A stretch of 64,000 nucleotides of DNA, taken from positions 1 to 64,000 of the forward strand of contig NZ_RSCL01000030.1 in NCBI RefSeq assembly GCF_003991905.1, in the 5' to 3' direction. The position numbers and the translations under genes are program-made. Below, in pieces: positions 9,538-17,849 of this stretch. Position 1 is the first letter of the stretch; each line of letters begins with the position of its first letter. This DNA is from Dulcicalothrix desertica PCC 7102 (GTDB lineage: Bacteria > Cyanobacteriota > Cyanobacteriia > Cyanobacteriales > Nostocaceae). The notes under the pieces are model-generated. The model saw only the letters and a list, made by a program, of their open reading frames with translations, was not told the origin of the DNA and did not search any database.

Positions 9538-9902
9538 TGCTTTTAGACAGTAATATTATTATTTATGCCGCTCAAACTGAGAATGCTTGGTTACGTGAGT
9601 TTATTAGCGAACACGAGCCTGCAGTTTCATCTTTAAGCTACGTAGAAACATTGGGTTACCATCGCCTGACCGATATAGAAAAACAGTTTCTTGAAGAATT
9701 TTTCTCAGTATCGCTGGTTATCCCTATTTCCCAACCCGTCCTGAACCAAGCAGTCGTGCTGCGCCAGATACGACGTATGAGCTTAGGGGATGCCATAATT
9801 GCGGGGACTGCATTGATGCATAATTTAAAGCTAGTAACGCGAAACATTAAAGACTTTCAATGGATTGAAGGCTTACAATTGTTGAATCCTTTTGAGCAAT
9901 AA
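9534..9902 (+). CDS. PIN-domain RNase toxin (VapC-like)
   Basis: 122 residues, usual for VapC. The acidic metal-binding set is visible: D5 in LLDSNIIIY, E38 in SLSYVETLGY, D86 in MSLGDAIIAGTAL and D107 in RNIKDFQWI. VapC toxins cut specific RNAs, often tRNA or rRNA loops, unless bound by the antitoxin. Two adjacent ATG codons can serve as start. The pair is likely autoregulated by the complex, but no clear operator was found upstream. Confidence 0.88.
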   Translation: MMLLDSNIIIYAAQTENAWLREFISEHEPAVSSLSYVETLGYHRLTDIEKQFLEEFFSVSLVIPISQPVLNQAVVLRQIRRMSLGDAIIAGTALMHNLKLVTRNIKDFQWIEGLQLLNPFEQ

Positions 9903-9925
9903 ACTCGGCGTGTAATATATATATG

Positions 9926-9957
9926 TAGGTTGGGTGTAGCGAGCGCGGAACCCAACA
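9926..9957. repeat. GTTGGGT hairpin repeat
   Basis: GTTGGGT and ACCCAAC arms enclose TAGCGAGCGCGGA just upstream of the ABC ATPase gene. A degenerate copy (GTTGGCAACC ... AACCCAAC) lies at 9129-9157 before the toxin-antitoxin pair, so two copies bracket that module. Confidence 0.6.
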
Positions 9958-9969
9958 AAAATTAACTTT

Positions 9970-10953
9970 ATGTCTCACATTTTGGTCGAAGACCTCAAAA
10001 AAAGCTTCTTCGTATCTGAGCGCACCTCTGGAGTTTTTGGTTCAATACGAGGGTTGGTGCAACGTCAAACTAGGGAAGTTTATGCATTGAAGGGTGTTTC
10101 CTTTTCGCTTGAGCAAGGGGAACTTGTTGGTTACATTGGTCCAAATGGCGCCGGAAAATCAACTACAATTAAAATTCTCAGTGGTATTTTAGTACCTACC
10201 AGTGGAAAATGTAGAATTGGCGGTCGAACTCCTTGGAAAGATAGAATTAAACATGTTGGTCGTATTGGAGTTGTGTTTGGGCAGCGAACGCAGTTATGGT
10301 GGGACTTGCCAGTAATAGAGTCTTTCGATTTGCTTCGAGATATTTACCGCGTTCCAGATGTAGAATATAAAAAGACGCGCGATGAAATGATAGATTTGTT
10401 AGCGCTTGAAAGTTTTCTTAATACTCCGGTAAGACAATTAAGTCTTGGTCAAAGGATGCGGTGTGACTTTGCCGCAGCAATGCTTCACAAACCTGATATT
10501 CTTTTTCTTGATGAACCCACTATTGGACTTGATGCAGTTTCAAAGCTTGCTGTGAGAAAATTTATCAAAACTCTTAATAAAGCGCATCAAGTAACTACCA
10601 TCCTCACCACCCACGACATGGATGATATCGAAGCACTATGCGAACGGGTAATTATTATAGGTGGAGGTGAAATTCTTTGTGATGGTTCCTTAGCAAAACT
10701 TCGTTCTCAAGTTTCCTCACGTCGTTATTTAAAAATACATCTAGCAAACGATGATTTCTTCTTTCAGGAACAAGGAGTTAGCATTATCTCAAAAGAAGGT
10801 CGCACTGTAACACTTGCCTTCGACCCATTAAAAATATCTGCTGCATCTCTAATTGCTCATGTTACCTCAAAGCACGAAGTAGAAGACCTTTTTGTCGAAA
10901 ATCCACCAATAGAAGAAATAGTTGCAGAACTATACGCAAATGGAGAATCTTAA
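9970..10953 (+). CDS. ABC-2 type exporter, ATP-binding subunit
   Basis: 327 residues. It carries GPNGAGKST (Walker A), LSLGQRMR (signature), ILFLDEPTIGLD (Walker B) and a switch His in TTHDMDD. The C-terminal 80 residues form the regulatory extension typical of DrrA/NatA-like ATPases. The Q-loop region reads GQRTQLWWDLPVIESFDLL, the pattern of the subgroup paired with PF06182 permeases. It is first of a three-gene operon with two such permeases, which would make an exporter of unknown substrate. Confidence 0.92.
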   Translation: MSHILVEDLKKSFFVSERTSGVFGSIRGLVQRQTREVYALKGVSFSLEQGELVGYIGPNGAGKSTTIKILSGILVPTSGKCRIGGRTPWKDRIKHVGRIGVVFGQRTQLWWDLPVIESFDLLRDIYRVPDVEYKKTRDEMIDLLALESFLNTPVRQLSLGQRMRCDFAAAMLHKPDILFLDEPTIGLDAVSKLAVRKFIKTLNKAHQVTTILTTHDMDDIEALCERVIIIGGGEILCDGSLAKLRSQVSSRRYLKIHLANDDFFFQEQGVSIISKEGRTVTLAFDPLKISAASLIAHVTSKHEVEDLFVENPPIEEIVAELYANGES

Positions 10954-11013
10954 GAAACCGGGTTTCTACGCGAAATCTTGTTTGCATTACAATCTATCAA
11001 TAAGAAACCCGGT
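10953..11013. repeat. Pair of AGAAACCGGGTTTCT palindromes
   Basis: AGAAACCGGGTTTCT and AGAAACCCGGTTTCT lie 26 bases apart between the ATPase gene and the first permease. They pair with themselves or with each other. A related AGAAACCTGG/CCAGGTTTCT pair sits inside the element at 60565-60679. Confidence 0.7.
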
Positions 11014-11036
11014 TTCTGTTTTAAACGAGGGATGGG

Positions 11037-11855
11037 ATGAACGCTTACTGGTCACTGTTTATTGCTAGGTTTGCACTCCTACTTCAATACCGCACAGCTG
11101 CTCTAGCAGGAGTAGCAACTCAGTTTTTTTGGGGTTTTGTAAAAGTCATGGTCTTAGAAGCATTCTTTACACATGCAACTTCTGCTCAACCGATAACTCT
11201 TCGTGAAACTATAGGATACATATGGTTAGGACAAGCATTTTTATTTGCAGTAGTTCCTTGGGGTGGTGATAAAGACATTCAAGAGTTAATACGTACTGGC
11301 GCCGTAGGATACGACTTACTTCGACCCACAGACCTTTACAATTTCTGGCTAACTCGCGCACTGGCACTTCGCACGGCGCCTATTATTCTCCGTGCTGTTC
11401 CTCTACTATGTATAACAGCATTTGTATTTCCCCTTGTTGGAATTGGGCAGTGGTCGCTTACATTCTCACCATCGTTTGCTTCTTTCATTGCTTTTGTAAT
11501 CTCTTTTATTGGCGCCATTCTTCTTTCATCTGCATTAACAATGCTTTTCACAGTATCAATGATGTGGACAATTTCCGGCGATGGAGTTAATAATTTCCTT
11601 CCCCCTCTTATTATTGTTTTTTCTGGGATGATTATTCCTCTGCCACTTTTCCCTGAATGGCTAAAACCTTTACTCAATGCACTTCCCTTTTCTGGACTAG
11701 TTGATAAACCTTTTCGTCTTTTTACTGGTAATCTTCCATTTAATTCGCTACCTAGTGTATTGCTACATCAAGCTTTTTGGATTTTTGTTTTTATTTTGCT
11801 TGGGCGCCTTTTGGTCAACCGTGGTGTAAAAAAGCTGGTAATTCAAGGGGGATGA
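11037..11855 (+). CDS. ABC-2 family permease (PF06182-like), subunit 1
   Basis: 272 residues with six predicted membrane helices. Features are an N-terminal amphipathic helix (MNAYWSLFIARFALLLQYRTA), the conserved IWLGQAFL and EL(I)RTGAVGYDLLRPTDLY segments of this family, and a Gly/Pro-rich loop MIIPLPLFPEWL before the last helices. It is expected to form a heterodimeric pore with the next gene product. Its stop codon overlaps an ATG of the next gene. Confidence 0.88.
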   Translation: MNAYWSLFIARFALLLQYRTAALAGVATQFFWGFVKVMVLEAFFTHATSAQPITLRETIGYIWLGQAFLFAVVPWGGDKDIQELIRTGAVGYDLLRPTDLYNFWLTRALALRTAPIILRAVPLLCITAFVFPLVGIGQWSLTFSPSFASFIAFVISFIGAILLSSALTMLFTVSMMWTISGDGVNNFLPPLIIVFSGMIIPLPLFPEWLKPLLNALPFSGLVDKPFRLFTGNLPFNSLPSVLLHQAFWIFVFILLGRLLVNRGVKKLVIQGG

Positions 11856-11857
11856 CT

Positions 11858-12652
11858 ATGAATAATTTTTATCTATACGGACGATATATTTCTATATCAT
11901 TTAAATCACAACTGCAGTACAAAGCGTCTTTCTTACTTCAACTTGTTGGACATCTACTAATAACTGTAATAGATTTCTTTGGCATTTGGGCACTTTTTGC
12001 TCGTTTTAATAGTATTGGAACATGGCAATTACCCGAAGTTGCTTTATTTTACGGAGTAATTAACATATCTTTTGCCACTGCCGATGCTTTAGGACGAGGG
12101 TTTGACTCAATGTGGCGATTTATAAAAAATGGTGATTTTGACCGTTTGCTGCTTCGTCCTCGCAGCACTGTACTTCAACTTTTAGGTACAGAATTTACTT
12201 TGAAGCGAATTGGTCGATTTTTCCAAGGATTTGTCGTTATGGTATGGTCGCTTACAACTCTTAATGTCAAATTAAATTTACAAATAATATGGCTTTTAGG
12301 CGCCTCATTTATTGGCTCAGTTGCATTGTTTCTAGGTATTGTAATTATACAGGCAACACTAACATTTTGGACTATTGAGTCTCTGGAAATTATGAACGTT
12401 CTTACTTATGGAGGTGTGGAAACGGCTCAATATCCTCTAGGAATTTATAACAAATGGTTTCAGCAGTTCTTTACTTTTGTGATACCCCTTGGTTGTGTGA
12501 GCTATTTTCCTTTAGTTGCAGTGCTAGGAAAAGATATATTAGTACCTTTATGGTTTTGTTACCTTTCTCCAATGGCTGGTATTGTATTTCTACTCGTTGC
12601 GCTAAAGTTGTGGAAAATAGGGGAAAAATACTATTGTTCTACTGGTAGTTAG
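11858..12652 (+). CDS. ABC-2 family permease (PF06182-like), subunit 2
   Basis: 264 residues and six membrane segments. DSMWRFIKNGDFDRLLLRPRS is the family signature that matches EL-RTG-YDLLRP in the first permease. The reading frame is open upstream, and an ATG at 11852 overlaps the previous stop. The ATG at 11858 is preferred because AAGGGG then sits 6-7 bases upstream. The last 50 bases overlap the convergent KOW gene. Together with the two genes before it, this makes a complete ATP-driven exporter. Confidence 0.87.
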   Translation: MNNFYLYGRYISISFKSQLQYKASFLLQLVGHLLITVIDFFGIWALFARFNSIGTWQLPEVALFYGVINISFATADALGRGFDSMWRFIKNGDFDRLLLRPRSTVLQLLGTEFTLKRIGRFFQGFVVMVWSLTTLNVKLNLQIIWLLGASFIGSVALFLGIVIIQATLTFWTIESLEIMNVLTYGGVETAQYPLGIYNKWFQQFFTFVIPLGCVSYFPLVAVLGKDILVPLWFCYLSPMAGIVFLLVALKLWKIGEKYYCSTGS

Positions 12653-12784
12653 TGAATTATTACGTGCAAATATATCTAAATCAACTACGATACCTTTGTT
12701 AGTAAAATCTGATACTACACCTTCAAAATCTTTAAACGCTCCGCGAATTAGTTTTATGACACTTCCAATTTGAATCTCACTCAT
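12602..12784 (-). CDS. KOW-domain mini-protein (NusG C-terminal-like)
   Basis: 60 residues from MSEIQIGSVI. GSVIKLIRGAFKDFEGVVSD, then VVDLDIFARNNSL, reproduces the KOW fold of NusG and L24 (G-x-V-x-V-x-x-GPF-x-x-x-EG ... V-V-x-IFGR). There is no NusG N-terminal domain. Its ATG overlaps the stop of the TetR remnant by four bases, so it was probably translated as the second gene of a regulator operon. Its last 50 bases run antisense to the permease gene. Binding to ribosome or RNA polymerase is possible by homology but not shown. Confidence 0.6.
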   Translation of the reverse strand: MSEIQIGSVIKLIRGAFKDFEGVVSDFTNKGIVVDLDIFARNNSLTTSRTIVFFPYFPQL

Positions 12785-13259
12785 AAACAGCAAAACTCCT
12801 CAATTATCTGAGCTTTAACTTCTTCGAGTGGAAAATTATCAGGATAAGTTGAAAACATTAACATTATGCCTTGAAGCGTCGAGGAAAAATAAAGTGAACG
12901 CTTTCGTGGGTTTTTTACACCAAGCTTCTTAAACATTTCTGTCTGAACTTCAAATTGGCGAGCTTGTTCATCCATTAACATTTTACTGTATTTGGCAACA
13001 ACGGGGTCAAGTTTTGGTTGAGTGAACAGGTTAAGGTAAAATCTAAACACTTCAGGCTGGCGCCGCACATCTTCGAGGGCGCCAAGAGCAATATACTTTA
13101 TTTGTTCGGCTGGAGTCTCGTTTGCTGCGGCTGTATTCATAACAACCAATATATTGTTGAGTGGTAGCCTTTTTCGATGAACATATTCATTGTTGCCTTC
13201 AGAATTTGCTCGGTAGTCGCGCGTCGAATGCGTTCATTTTCTGTTTGTGTGCGTGGCAT
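12781..13259 (-). pseudogene. TetR/AcrR-family regulator, internally deleted
   Basis: The first 40 codons, from ATG at 13259, give a normal TetR start (PRTQTENERIRRATTEQI, then FIEKGYHST) and run into a stop at 13137. The ligand-binding half follows in another frame (ALGALEDVRRQPEVFRFYLNL to EEFCCL). The helix-turn-helix core expected after GYHST is missing, which implies a deletion of roughly 100 bases plus a frame change. The fragment cannot bind DNA. It may once have controlled the KOW gene or the adjacent exporter. Confidence 0.75.
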
Positions 13260-13267
13260 GTTTGTAG

Positions 13268-14149
13268 TTAATTTTTTTTCATTCTATTTTTCAATTCATT
13301 AAGTAGGGTATTGGCAGATTCAACCCAGTCAGAAAACTCTGGCAGCATAGCATATACCCAGACGATTGCATGAAGTTTCCGCACCTGACTATATATTTCC
13401 ACTATCTCAGGGTCAGGGGCATTTCCATAAGCTACCCTCCCCTTTTCGTTAAGATTCATCCAATCCCAGGCAATAGGCCCCATGCAGGTGTCTTCAAAAT
13501 CGTTCCATACCCACCCTTTTGCAGTAGGAATTAAATTTAAAGCGTGAGCATCTCCGTGTAGTGGCTGTAGCAATGCAGTTGGATTTGATAACTGAGGTTG
13601 CAGATGATTGTAAGTTTCTTGTAAAAGTGTTAAGTCACTTTGAGATATAATACTGCCAATCTGCTCAAGCCGAAGAAGTCCACGTGGAATATCGTTTAAT
13701 GGCGCCACTAAAAGCGGTAAATCATCGGGATATTTACGTAGAGCAGTGTGCAATTCAGCAAGCATTCCTCCAACCATTGCAGCATCTGGCACAATATTAG
13801 CGATAGGTTGAACGTAATGCCAAAAGGTCATTGTCACTCCATCACAATAATACGGCTTGGCTGGTAAAAGGTCACTGGGTGCAACCACTGGGGCGCCGAC
13901 CGAAGCTAGAAATTGGGCGACTTTAATTTCACGTGTCAGCCATGAGTCTATTGGCGAACGCAGTATAGGAGAAATTGTACTAACTCGTGCAACAATTGGC
14001 GCAGGTCGCAGATGCACTCGCACCGAATACGCCGAAGCAAGTACATCAGGGTCATCAACATCAATACCGTGGCTAGAGGCAACACTTATTGATGCTGCCA
14101 CCGCGCGAGCCGTTAGTATAGATTGGTCTAGTTTTGCAGAAAATGACAT
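13268..14149 (-). CDS. Aminoglycoside phosphotransferase-family kinase
   Basis: 293 residues with the APH fold. LHGDAHALNLI near residue 200 is the Brenner catalytic loop (H-G-D-x-x-x-x-N), and WNDFEDTCMGPIAWDW is the metal-binding D-F/DxD region. The N-lobe carries an APIVARVST strand in place of the kinase Lys region. Family members phosphorylate aminoglycosides, choline, sugars or other small molecules. Without close relatives in view, resistance should not be assumed. It starts from an ATG with no strong ribosome site. Confidence 0.82.
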   Translation of the reverse strand: MSFSAKLDQSILTARAVAASISVASSHGIDVDDPDVLASAYSVRVHLRPAPIVARVSTISPILRSPIDSWLTREIKVAQFLASVGAPVVAPSDLLPAKPYYCDGVTMTFWHYVQPIANIVPDAAMVGGMLAELHTALRKYPDDLPLLVAPLNDIPRGLLRLEQIGSIISQSDLTLLQETYNHLQPQLSNPTALLQPLHGDAHALNLIPTAKGWVWNDFEDTCMGPIAWDWMNLNEKGRVAYGNAPDPEIVEIYSQVRKLHAIVWVYAMLPEFSDWVESANTLLNELKNRMKKN

Positions 14150-14452
14150 AATAAGAATACAGACAAAAATATTTACTTAAATAACTCATCATAATTAATC
14201 ATATAAACCAGTGGCAACTCCACAGTCAATAAAATCATCTGTAGAGGCGTAACATGTTACGTCTCTACATGTACATCAAATATTTATCAATTTAATTTAA
14301 TAACTTATTTTTCAACTTACTTCATCACGTTTACGTGCTAATTATAGTAATACACTCACCCGACCGGGTGAATTAAATAGTATATCTCTCTAAAGGTTGA
14401 TTAATAAAATTATAATTTTTTGGAACGTATTATTAAATAGGAGGTATAAATA
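14150..14452. other. AT-rich intergenic region with one palindrome
   Basis: Holds the palindrome at 14241-14268 and the probable promoter and leader of the small secreted protein that follows. No other gene is visible. Confidence 0.5.
14241..14268. repeat. Short palindromic repeat, GTAACATGTTAC core
   Basis: GTAGAGGCGTAACATG and CATGTTACGTCTCTAC are nearly self-complementary. The core GTAACATGTTAC differs from the GCGATTAATCGC core of other copies but keeps the same outer arms. Confidence 0.8.
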
Positions 14453-14761
14453 ATGAAAATTGTTCGTGTACTTGCAATTGCAGGATTTTCATCGTTGCTA
14501 GCTCAATCTAATGCTATTGCTCAAACGGCGCCGAATATAGGTAATCTTACTCCTTCTCAAATTCAGCGAATTACACCAGGTCTTTACCCTTTCAGTTCTA
14601 GAGAATTTTTTCGGGAGGGTCAGCAGCAACTTGAGCAGGAAGTGCGATTTTTGCAACAGCAACGTTTACGCCGTTCTATAAGAGATATTAAAGTTGATAA
14701 TATTGATGTTCAGCGAGACTTACAAAAGCTAGAAGAAATCAAAAATCATGTCAATAGCTAG
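14453..14761 (+). CDS. Small secreted protein of unknown function
   Basis: 102 residues. A signal peptide (KIVRVLAIAGFSSLLAQSNA, then IAQ) with likely cleavage after AIA or AQ is followed by a Gln-rich helical region (FFREGQQQLEQEVRFLQQQR). The mature part looks like a short amphipathic coiled coil. A strong AGGAGGT ribosome site lies 5-8 bases before the ATG. I do not recognise the family. A periplasmic location is inferred from the leader alone. Confidence 0.72.
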   Translation: MKIVRVLAIAGFSSLLAQSNAIAQTAPNIGNLTPSQIQRITPGLYPFSSREFFREGQQQLEQEVRFLQQQRLRRSIRDIKVDNIDVQRDLQKLEEIKNHVNS

Positions 14762-15063
14762 CTAGCAGTTATTCTTTATTCAAAATTAAATGCGGGTAGA
14801 GACTGAGTATATCCAGTCTCTACATTTATATGTTTTTACAAATCCTGAACAGTTTGTTATATAAATTATGAATTATGGAAAGATTTAGGGGAATTTTCCT
14901 TTGTTTTAGGGCGCCATTACGATATTAATAATTATATTTTCTGATTTTTAGTAATACATGTAAACTAAACAAATGTGCGAACTAGGAATTATCAGACAGA
15001 AACAGTCTGGTTTTTTAGAATGTATTACTTGTAACGGTGTGGGTTGAGTACTAGCTAGCTAGT
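14762..15063. other. Intergenic region with one palindrome
   Basis: Contains the palindrome at 14796-14823 and otherwise only AT-rich sequence. The two flanking genes converge on this gap. Confidence 0.5.
14796..14823. repeat. Short palindromic repeat, GTAGAGACTG type
   Basis: GTAGAGACTG and CAGTCTCTAC arms around an 8-base centre, just after the small secreted protein gene. The paired G-to-T and C-to-A changes relative to other copies keep the stem intact. Confidence 0.8.
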
Positions 15064-15282
15064 CTACACGAGCGCTAACTTTTGTGACTCATCCACAGCC
15101 ACTTTAAACTCCTCAAAGCTGCACTTGTACAAGCTTAAGAGTTTTTCCGTTTGGTAGACACTAAGAGTTGGAATAGTTCTGCCTTTTTCCCAGTTGCGAA
15201 CAGTTGACTCACCAACTCCTACAACACTAGCAACGTCTACTGTTCTAAGCTTGTGCCTTTCTCTTAGCTGTTTAAGATTCAT
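15064..15282 (-). CDS. XRE-family helix-turn-helix protein
   Basis: 72 residues from MNLKQLRERH. LRTVDVASVVGVGESTVRNWEKGRTIPTL is a clear lambda-repressor-like helix-turn-helix with the W-E-x-G-R-x-x-P signature. A longer frame to 15384 adds residues with no domain character. Such single-domain regulators are common in filamentous cyanobacteria. The target is unknown. Confidence 0.78.
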   Translation of the reverse strand: MNLKQLRERHKLRTVDVASVVGVGESTVRNWEKGRTIPTLSVYQTEKLLSLYKCSFEEFKVAVDESQKLALV

Positions 15283-15513
15283 ATTTACCGCTAATGTATT
15301 GACGAATATGCTGAACGGTTTTAACATAAAGAACAATGAACGTTGCTGACTCTCGGCGAAAAGAAACACAACGTTCAGCGTCAACCTGTTAAAAGGCTAG
15401 TTACATTATGGCTTAATTCACGGTTGATTCTCAAGTTAACGTACCATGCCTTTTAAAGGTACTGGAGTTTAGGTTAAGTCAATCTTAGTTATCTTGTAAG
15501 TAAGGTGAGAAAA

Positions 15514-15828
15514 ATGAGCCAATCACAGCCAGATAGATTAGACCGGATAGAAGCAACTTTGGAAAGGGTGTCGCAGCAGCTTGATAACCAAGTTGTTGTA
15601 AATGCTGAATTAAGACAAAGAACTACGGATATTGCTAATGCAGTAAGCTCTCTTATTAGCACAGCAAACCAACATCAAGAAAACTTTATGGTAATTGTTT
15701 CTGAGATTAGAAACATGCGGCAGGATATAGTAGAACTTCGTCAAGACACACGCAGTATACAATCTCAAGTTCTTGAGCTACAAAACGAAAACCGACGTAT
15801 TCTTAACCGTTTGGATTCGCAACAGTAG
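15514..15828 (+). CDS. Small coiled-coil protein of unknown function
   Basis: 104 residues from MSQSQPDRLDR, with AAGGTGAG upstream. An upstream GTG at 15505 is less likely. Almost the whole protein is heptad-like (RIEATLERVSQQLDNQ, RQDIVELRQDTRSIQSQ, LELQNENRRILNRLD). No membrane segment or catalytic motif is visible. Proteins of this type recur in cyanobacterial genomes, and their role is not established. Confidence 0.7.
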   Translation: MSQSQPDRLDRIEATLERVSQQLDNQVVVNAELRQRTTDIANAVSSLISTANQHQENFMVIVSEIRNMRQDIVELRQDTRSIQSQVLELQNENRRILNRLDSQQ

Positions 15829-15850
15829 ATAAATCGTCATTTCAGACCAT

Positions 15851-15879
15851 GTAGAGACGCGATTCAATCGCGTCTCTAC
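15851..15879. repeat. Short palindromic repeat, GACGCGATT type
   Basis: GTAGAGACGCGATT and AATCGCGTCTCTAC flank a single C, between the coiled-coil gene and map, which converge here. Confidence 0.85.
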
Positions 15880-15905
15880 CAACCATTTTGATTATTATTA
15901 AATAT

Positions 15906-16727
15906 CTAAGGAAGGGTTAAAATTTCTACTCCATCTTCTGTGACAGCTACTGTATGCTCCCACTGTGCGGAGAGTTTTCTATCTTTGGTAATTACTGTCC
16001 AACGGTCGGGTAGAAATTTAATATCACATTTTCCTTGATTGAGCATTGGTTCAATTGTAAATACCATTCCCGGACGTAGTTTTAGACCTGTACCTCGTCT
16101 GCCAAAGTGGGGAATTTGTGGTTCTGTATGAAATTTTCTACCTATACCGTGTCCTACCATTTCTCGTACTACTGAGTATCCATTTGCTTCGGCATATTCT
16201 TGAATTGCGGCGCCTATATCTCCTACTCTGGCGCCGGGTTTTACTTCTGATATACCCAGCATCATTGACTCTCTTGTAACTTCCACCAGTTTCCGTGCGG
16301 TTGGTGATGGGTTGCCTACTAAAAATGTTCTTGATGTATCACCGTGATAGCCATCTAAAATTAGTGTTACATCTATATTAATAATGTCCCCATCTTTTAA
16401 TATATGTTTTGCGCTAGGAATTCCGTGACAAATTACTTCATTTACACTCGTGCAAATTGAACCTGGAAAAGGAGGATGTCCTGGAGGTGCATATCCAAGT
16501 GGTGCGCTCTTGGCGCCGTTTTCTTGTGTCCAGCGCTCTGCTTCGTCATTTAATTCCTTTGTACTAACGCCTGGTTGCACCATTGGTTCTAGGTGGTTAA
16601 GTAAATTTGCTGCTAGCTTGCCTACGCGGCGCATTTTTTCTAATTCTCTAGCAGATAGTAATACTAATCCTTGATGGCTTTGAGTTTGCTGTGTGCCAAT
16701 CGTTGATAGTACATTTTGATTATTCAT
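15906..16727 (-). CDS. map: Methionine aminopeptidase, type I
   Basis: 273 residues. It removes the initiator Met from nascent proteins. The dinuclear metal ligands are visible in order: D in INIDVTLILDG, D in YHGDTSRTF, H in MVGHGIGRKFHTEP, E in VFTIEPML and E in QWEHTVAVT. The substrate-site His lies in HGIP. About 25 N-terminal residues precede the catalytic core and are variable in cyanobacterial copies. Genomes of this group often carry more than one map gene, so this may be one paralog. Confidence 0.95.
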   Translation of the reverse strand: MNNQNVLSTIGTQQTQSHQGLVLLSARELEKMRRVGKLAANLLNHLEPMVQPGVSTKELNDEAERWTQENGAKSAPLGYAPPGHPPFPGSICTSVNEVICHGIPSAKHILKDGDIINIDVTLILDGYHGDTSRTFLVGNPSPTARKLVEVTRESMMLGISEVKPGARVGDIGAAIQEYAEANGYSVVREMVGHGIGRKFHTEPQIPHFGRRGTGLKLRPGMVFTIEPMLNQGKCDIKFLPDRWTVITKDRKLSAQWEHTVAVTEDGVEILTLP

Positions 16728-16847
16728 AAAATTACATTTATTCTTATGATACTATTCTAAGCTAGCACAGCATGGCACAGCATAACACAAGCTGGCACGT
16801 AAGTTGTATACTTGAGAAAACAATATATTAAACTATAAATCTATAAC

Positions 16848-17033
16848 ATGGGCGGAAAAACAGATTTAGAGCGAGTGGTAGCCTATGTACCTCCAGAATT
16901 GAAAAAAGAGTTAGAGGAATGGGCAAAAGTTGAGGAACGCTCGGTTTCTTGGCTAGTCGCGAAATTAATTGATAAAGCATTGCAAGAACGATGTAGTCAA
17001 AAGAACTCATCAAAAGTTGTGAATATTCATTAG
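16848..17033 (+). CDS. Ribbon-helix-helix DNA-binding protein
   Basis: 61 residues. LERVVAYVPPELKKELEEWAK, then ERSVSWLVAKLIDKAL, matches a CopG/Arc ribbon-helix-helix with a beta strand and two helices. The stop lies two bases before the start of the YbaK-like frame, so they are co-transcribed. It may be a small regulator or an antitoxin, but no toxin gene is adjacent. Confidence 0.7.
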   Translation: MGGKTDLERVVAYVPPELKKELEEWAKVEERSVSWLVAKLIDKALQERCSQKNSSKVVNIH

Positions 17034-17035
17034 AT

Positions 17036-17513
17036 ATGAAGACCAACGCAGTACGTGTTCTCGATGGTATGAATATACCTTACGAGTTGCGAGAATACGA
17101 AGTTGATATCGAAGATTTATCTGCGGAAACTGCTGCTCAAAAAATCGGATTACCACCCGAACAGGTATTTAAAACTTTAGTGGTAAGAGGTGACCGTACA
17201 GGAATCATTTTAGCTGTTATTTCGGGTAATACTCAGCTTGACCTCAAAGCACTGGCGCCTCTCTCACTTAACCGAAAAGTGGAAACAGTTTCCCTCAAGG
17301 AAGTGCAGCCTTTGACAGGGTATATTAGAGGTGGTGTAACAGCGTTGGCTTGTAAAAAAGATTATCCAGTATTCGTTTCTGGAGTTAATTGAAATTTTTG
17401 ATATTATTTCTGTTTCGGCTGGAAAACGTGGTTTACAAATTTTGCTGGCGCCTGCCGATTATTTACAAGCTGTGAAAGGAATTGTTGGCGCCATCTCCCA
17501 AGAAAAATCGTAG
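17036..17513 (+). pseudogene. YbaK/EbsC-type aminoacyl-tRNA deacylase, frameshifted
   Basis: Residues 1-118 give the YbaK fold (PPEQVFKTLVVRGDRTG with the catalytic-site Lys, then ALACKKDYPVFVSGVN) and end at a TGA at 17390. The next frame continues at once with EIFDIISVSAGKRGLQILLA, then PADYLQAVKGIVGAI, and stops at 17511-17513. Removing one T from AATTGAA near 17389 joins the two as VNEIFD, exactly as the family expects. The enzyme would clear mischarged Cys-tRNA(Pro) or similar. This is a real single-base frameshift or a sequencing error. Confidence 0.85.
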
Positions 17514-17849
17514 GCATTGACACAGCTTAATGGTTATATGTATATATATGTATACATAAAAATAAAATCGAAATTTTTATTTAATTTTATTAATAATATT
17601 GGGTATATGTGCTTGAAAACCTTGACAAAGCTAGATTTATTCAATAAGTAAAAAAAGATAAACACAACATTTATATCTCTTTAAAAAGAGGTAAAGTTAA
17701 GACGAAGTATCGGCTGGCATAAGTATCTACTGGAACTTAAGAGCAAGATAATAACGATGTATAATTAGCGCGTCTCATTCTGAGCGCACATGTCAGAGCG
17801 CGATTATAACTGCCCTGCTTTCTATAACCTTTACCATGATAAGCGGCAT
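17514..17849. other. AT-rich upstream region of the DUF4912 gene
   Basis: Contains a TATGTATATATATGTATACA stretch near 17535 and a probable leader. The codons from 17790 to 17849 are in frame with the next gene but look non-conserved, so I treat them as untranslated. No other feature is visible. Confidence 0.45.

Noticed and set aside
9271-9902. Restriction or phage-defence island around the toxin-antitoxin pair
   Set aside because: Only the two-gene PIN module is present. The neighbours are transporters, and no defence genes were found.
13268-14149. Antibiotic resistance gene
   Set aside because: The phosphotransferase fold is shared by many metabolic kinases. Nothing nearby indicates resistance or a mobile cassette.
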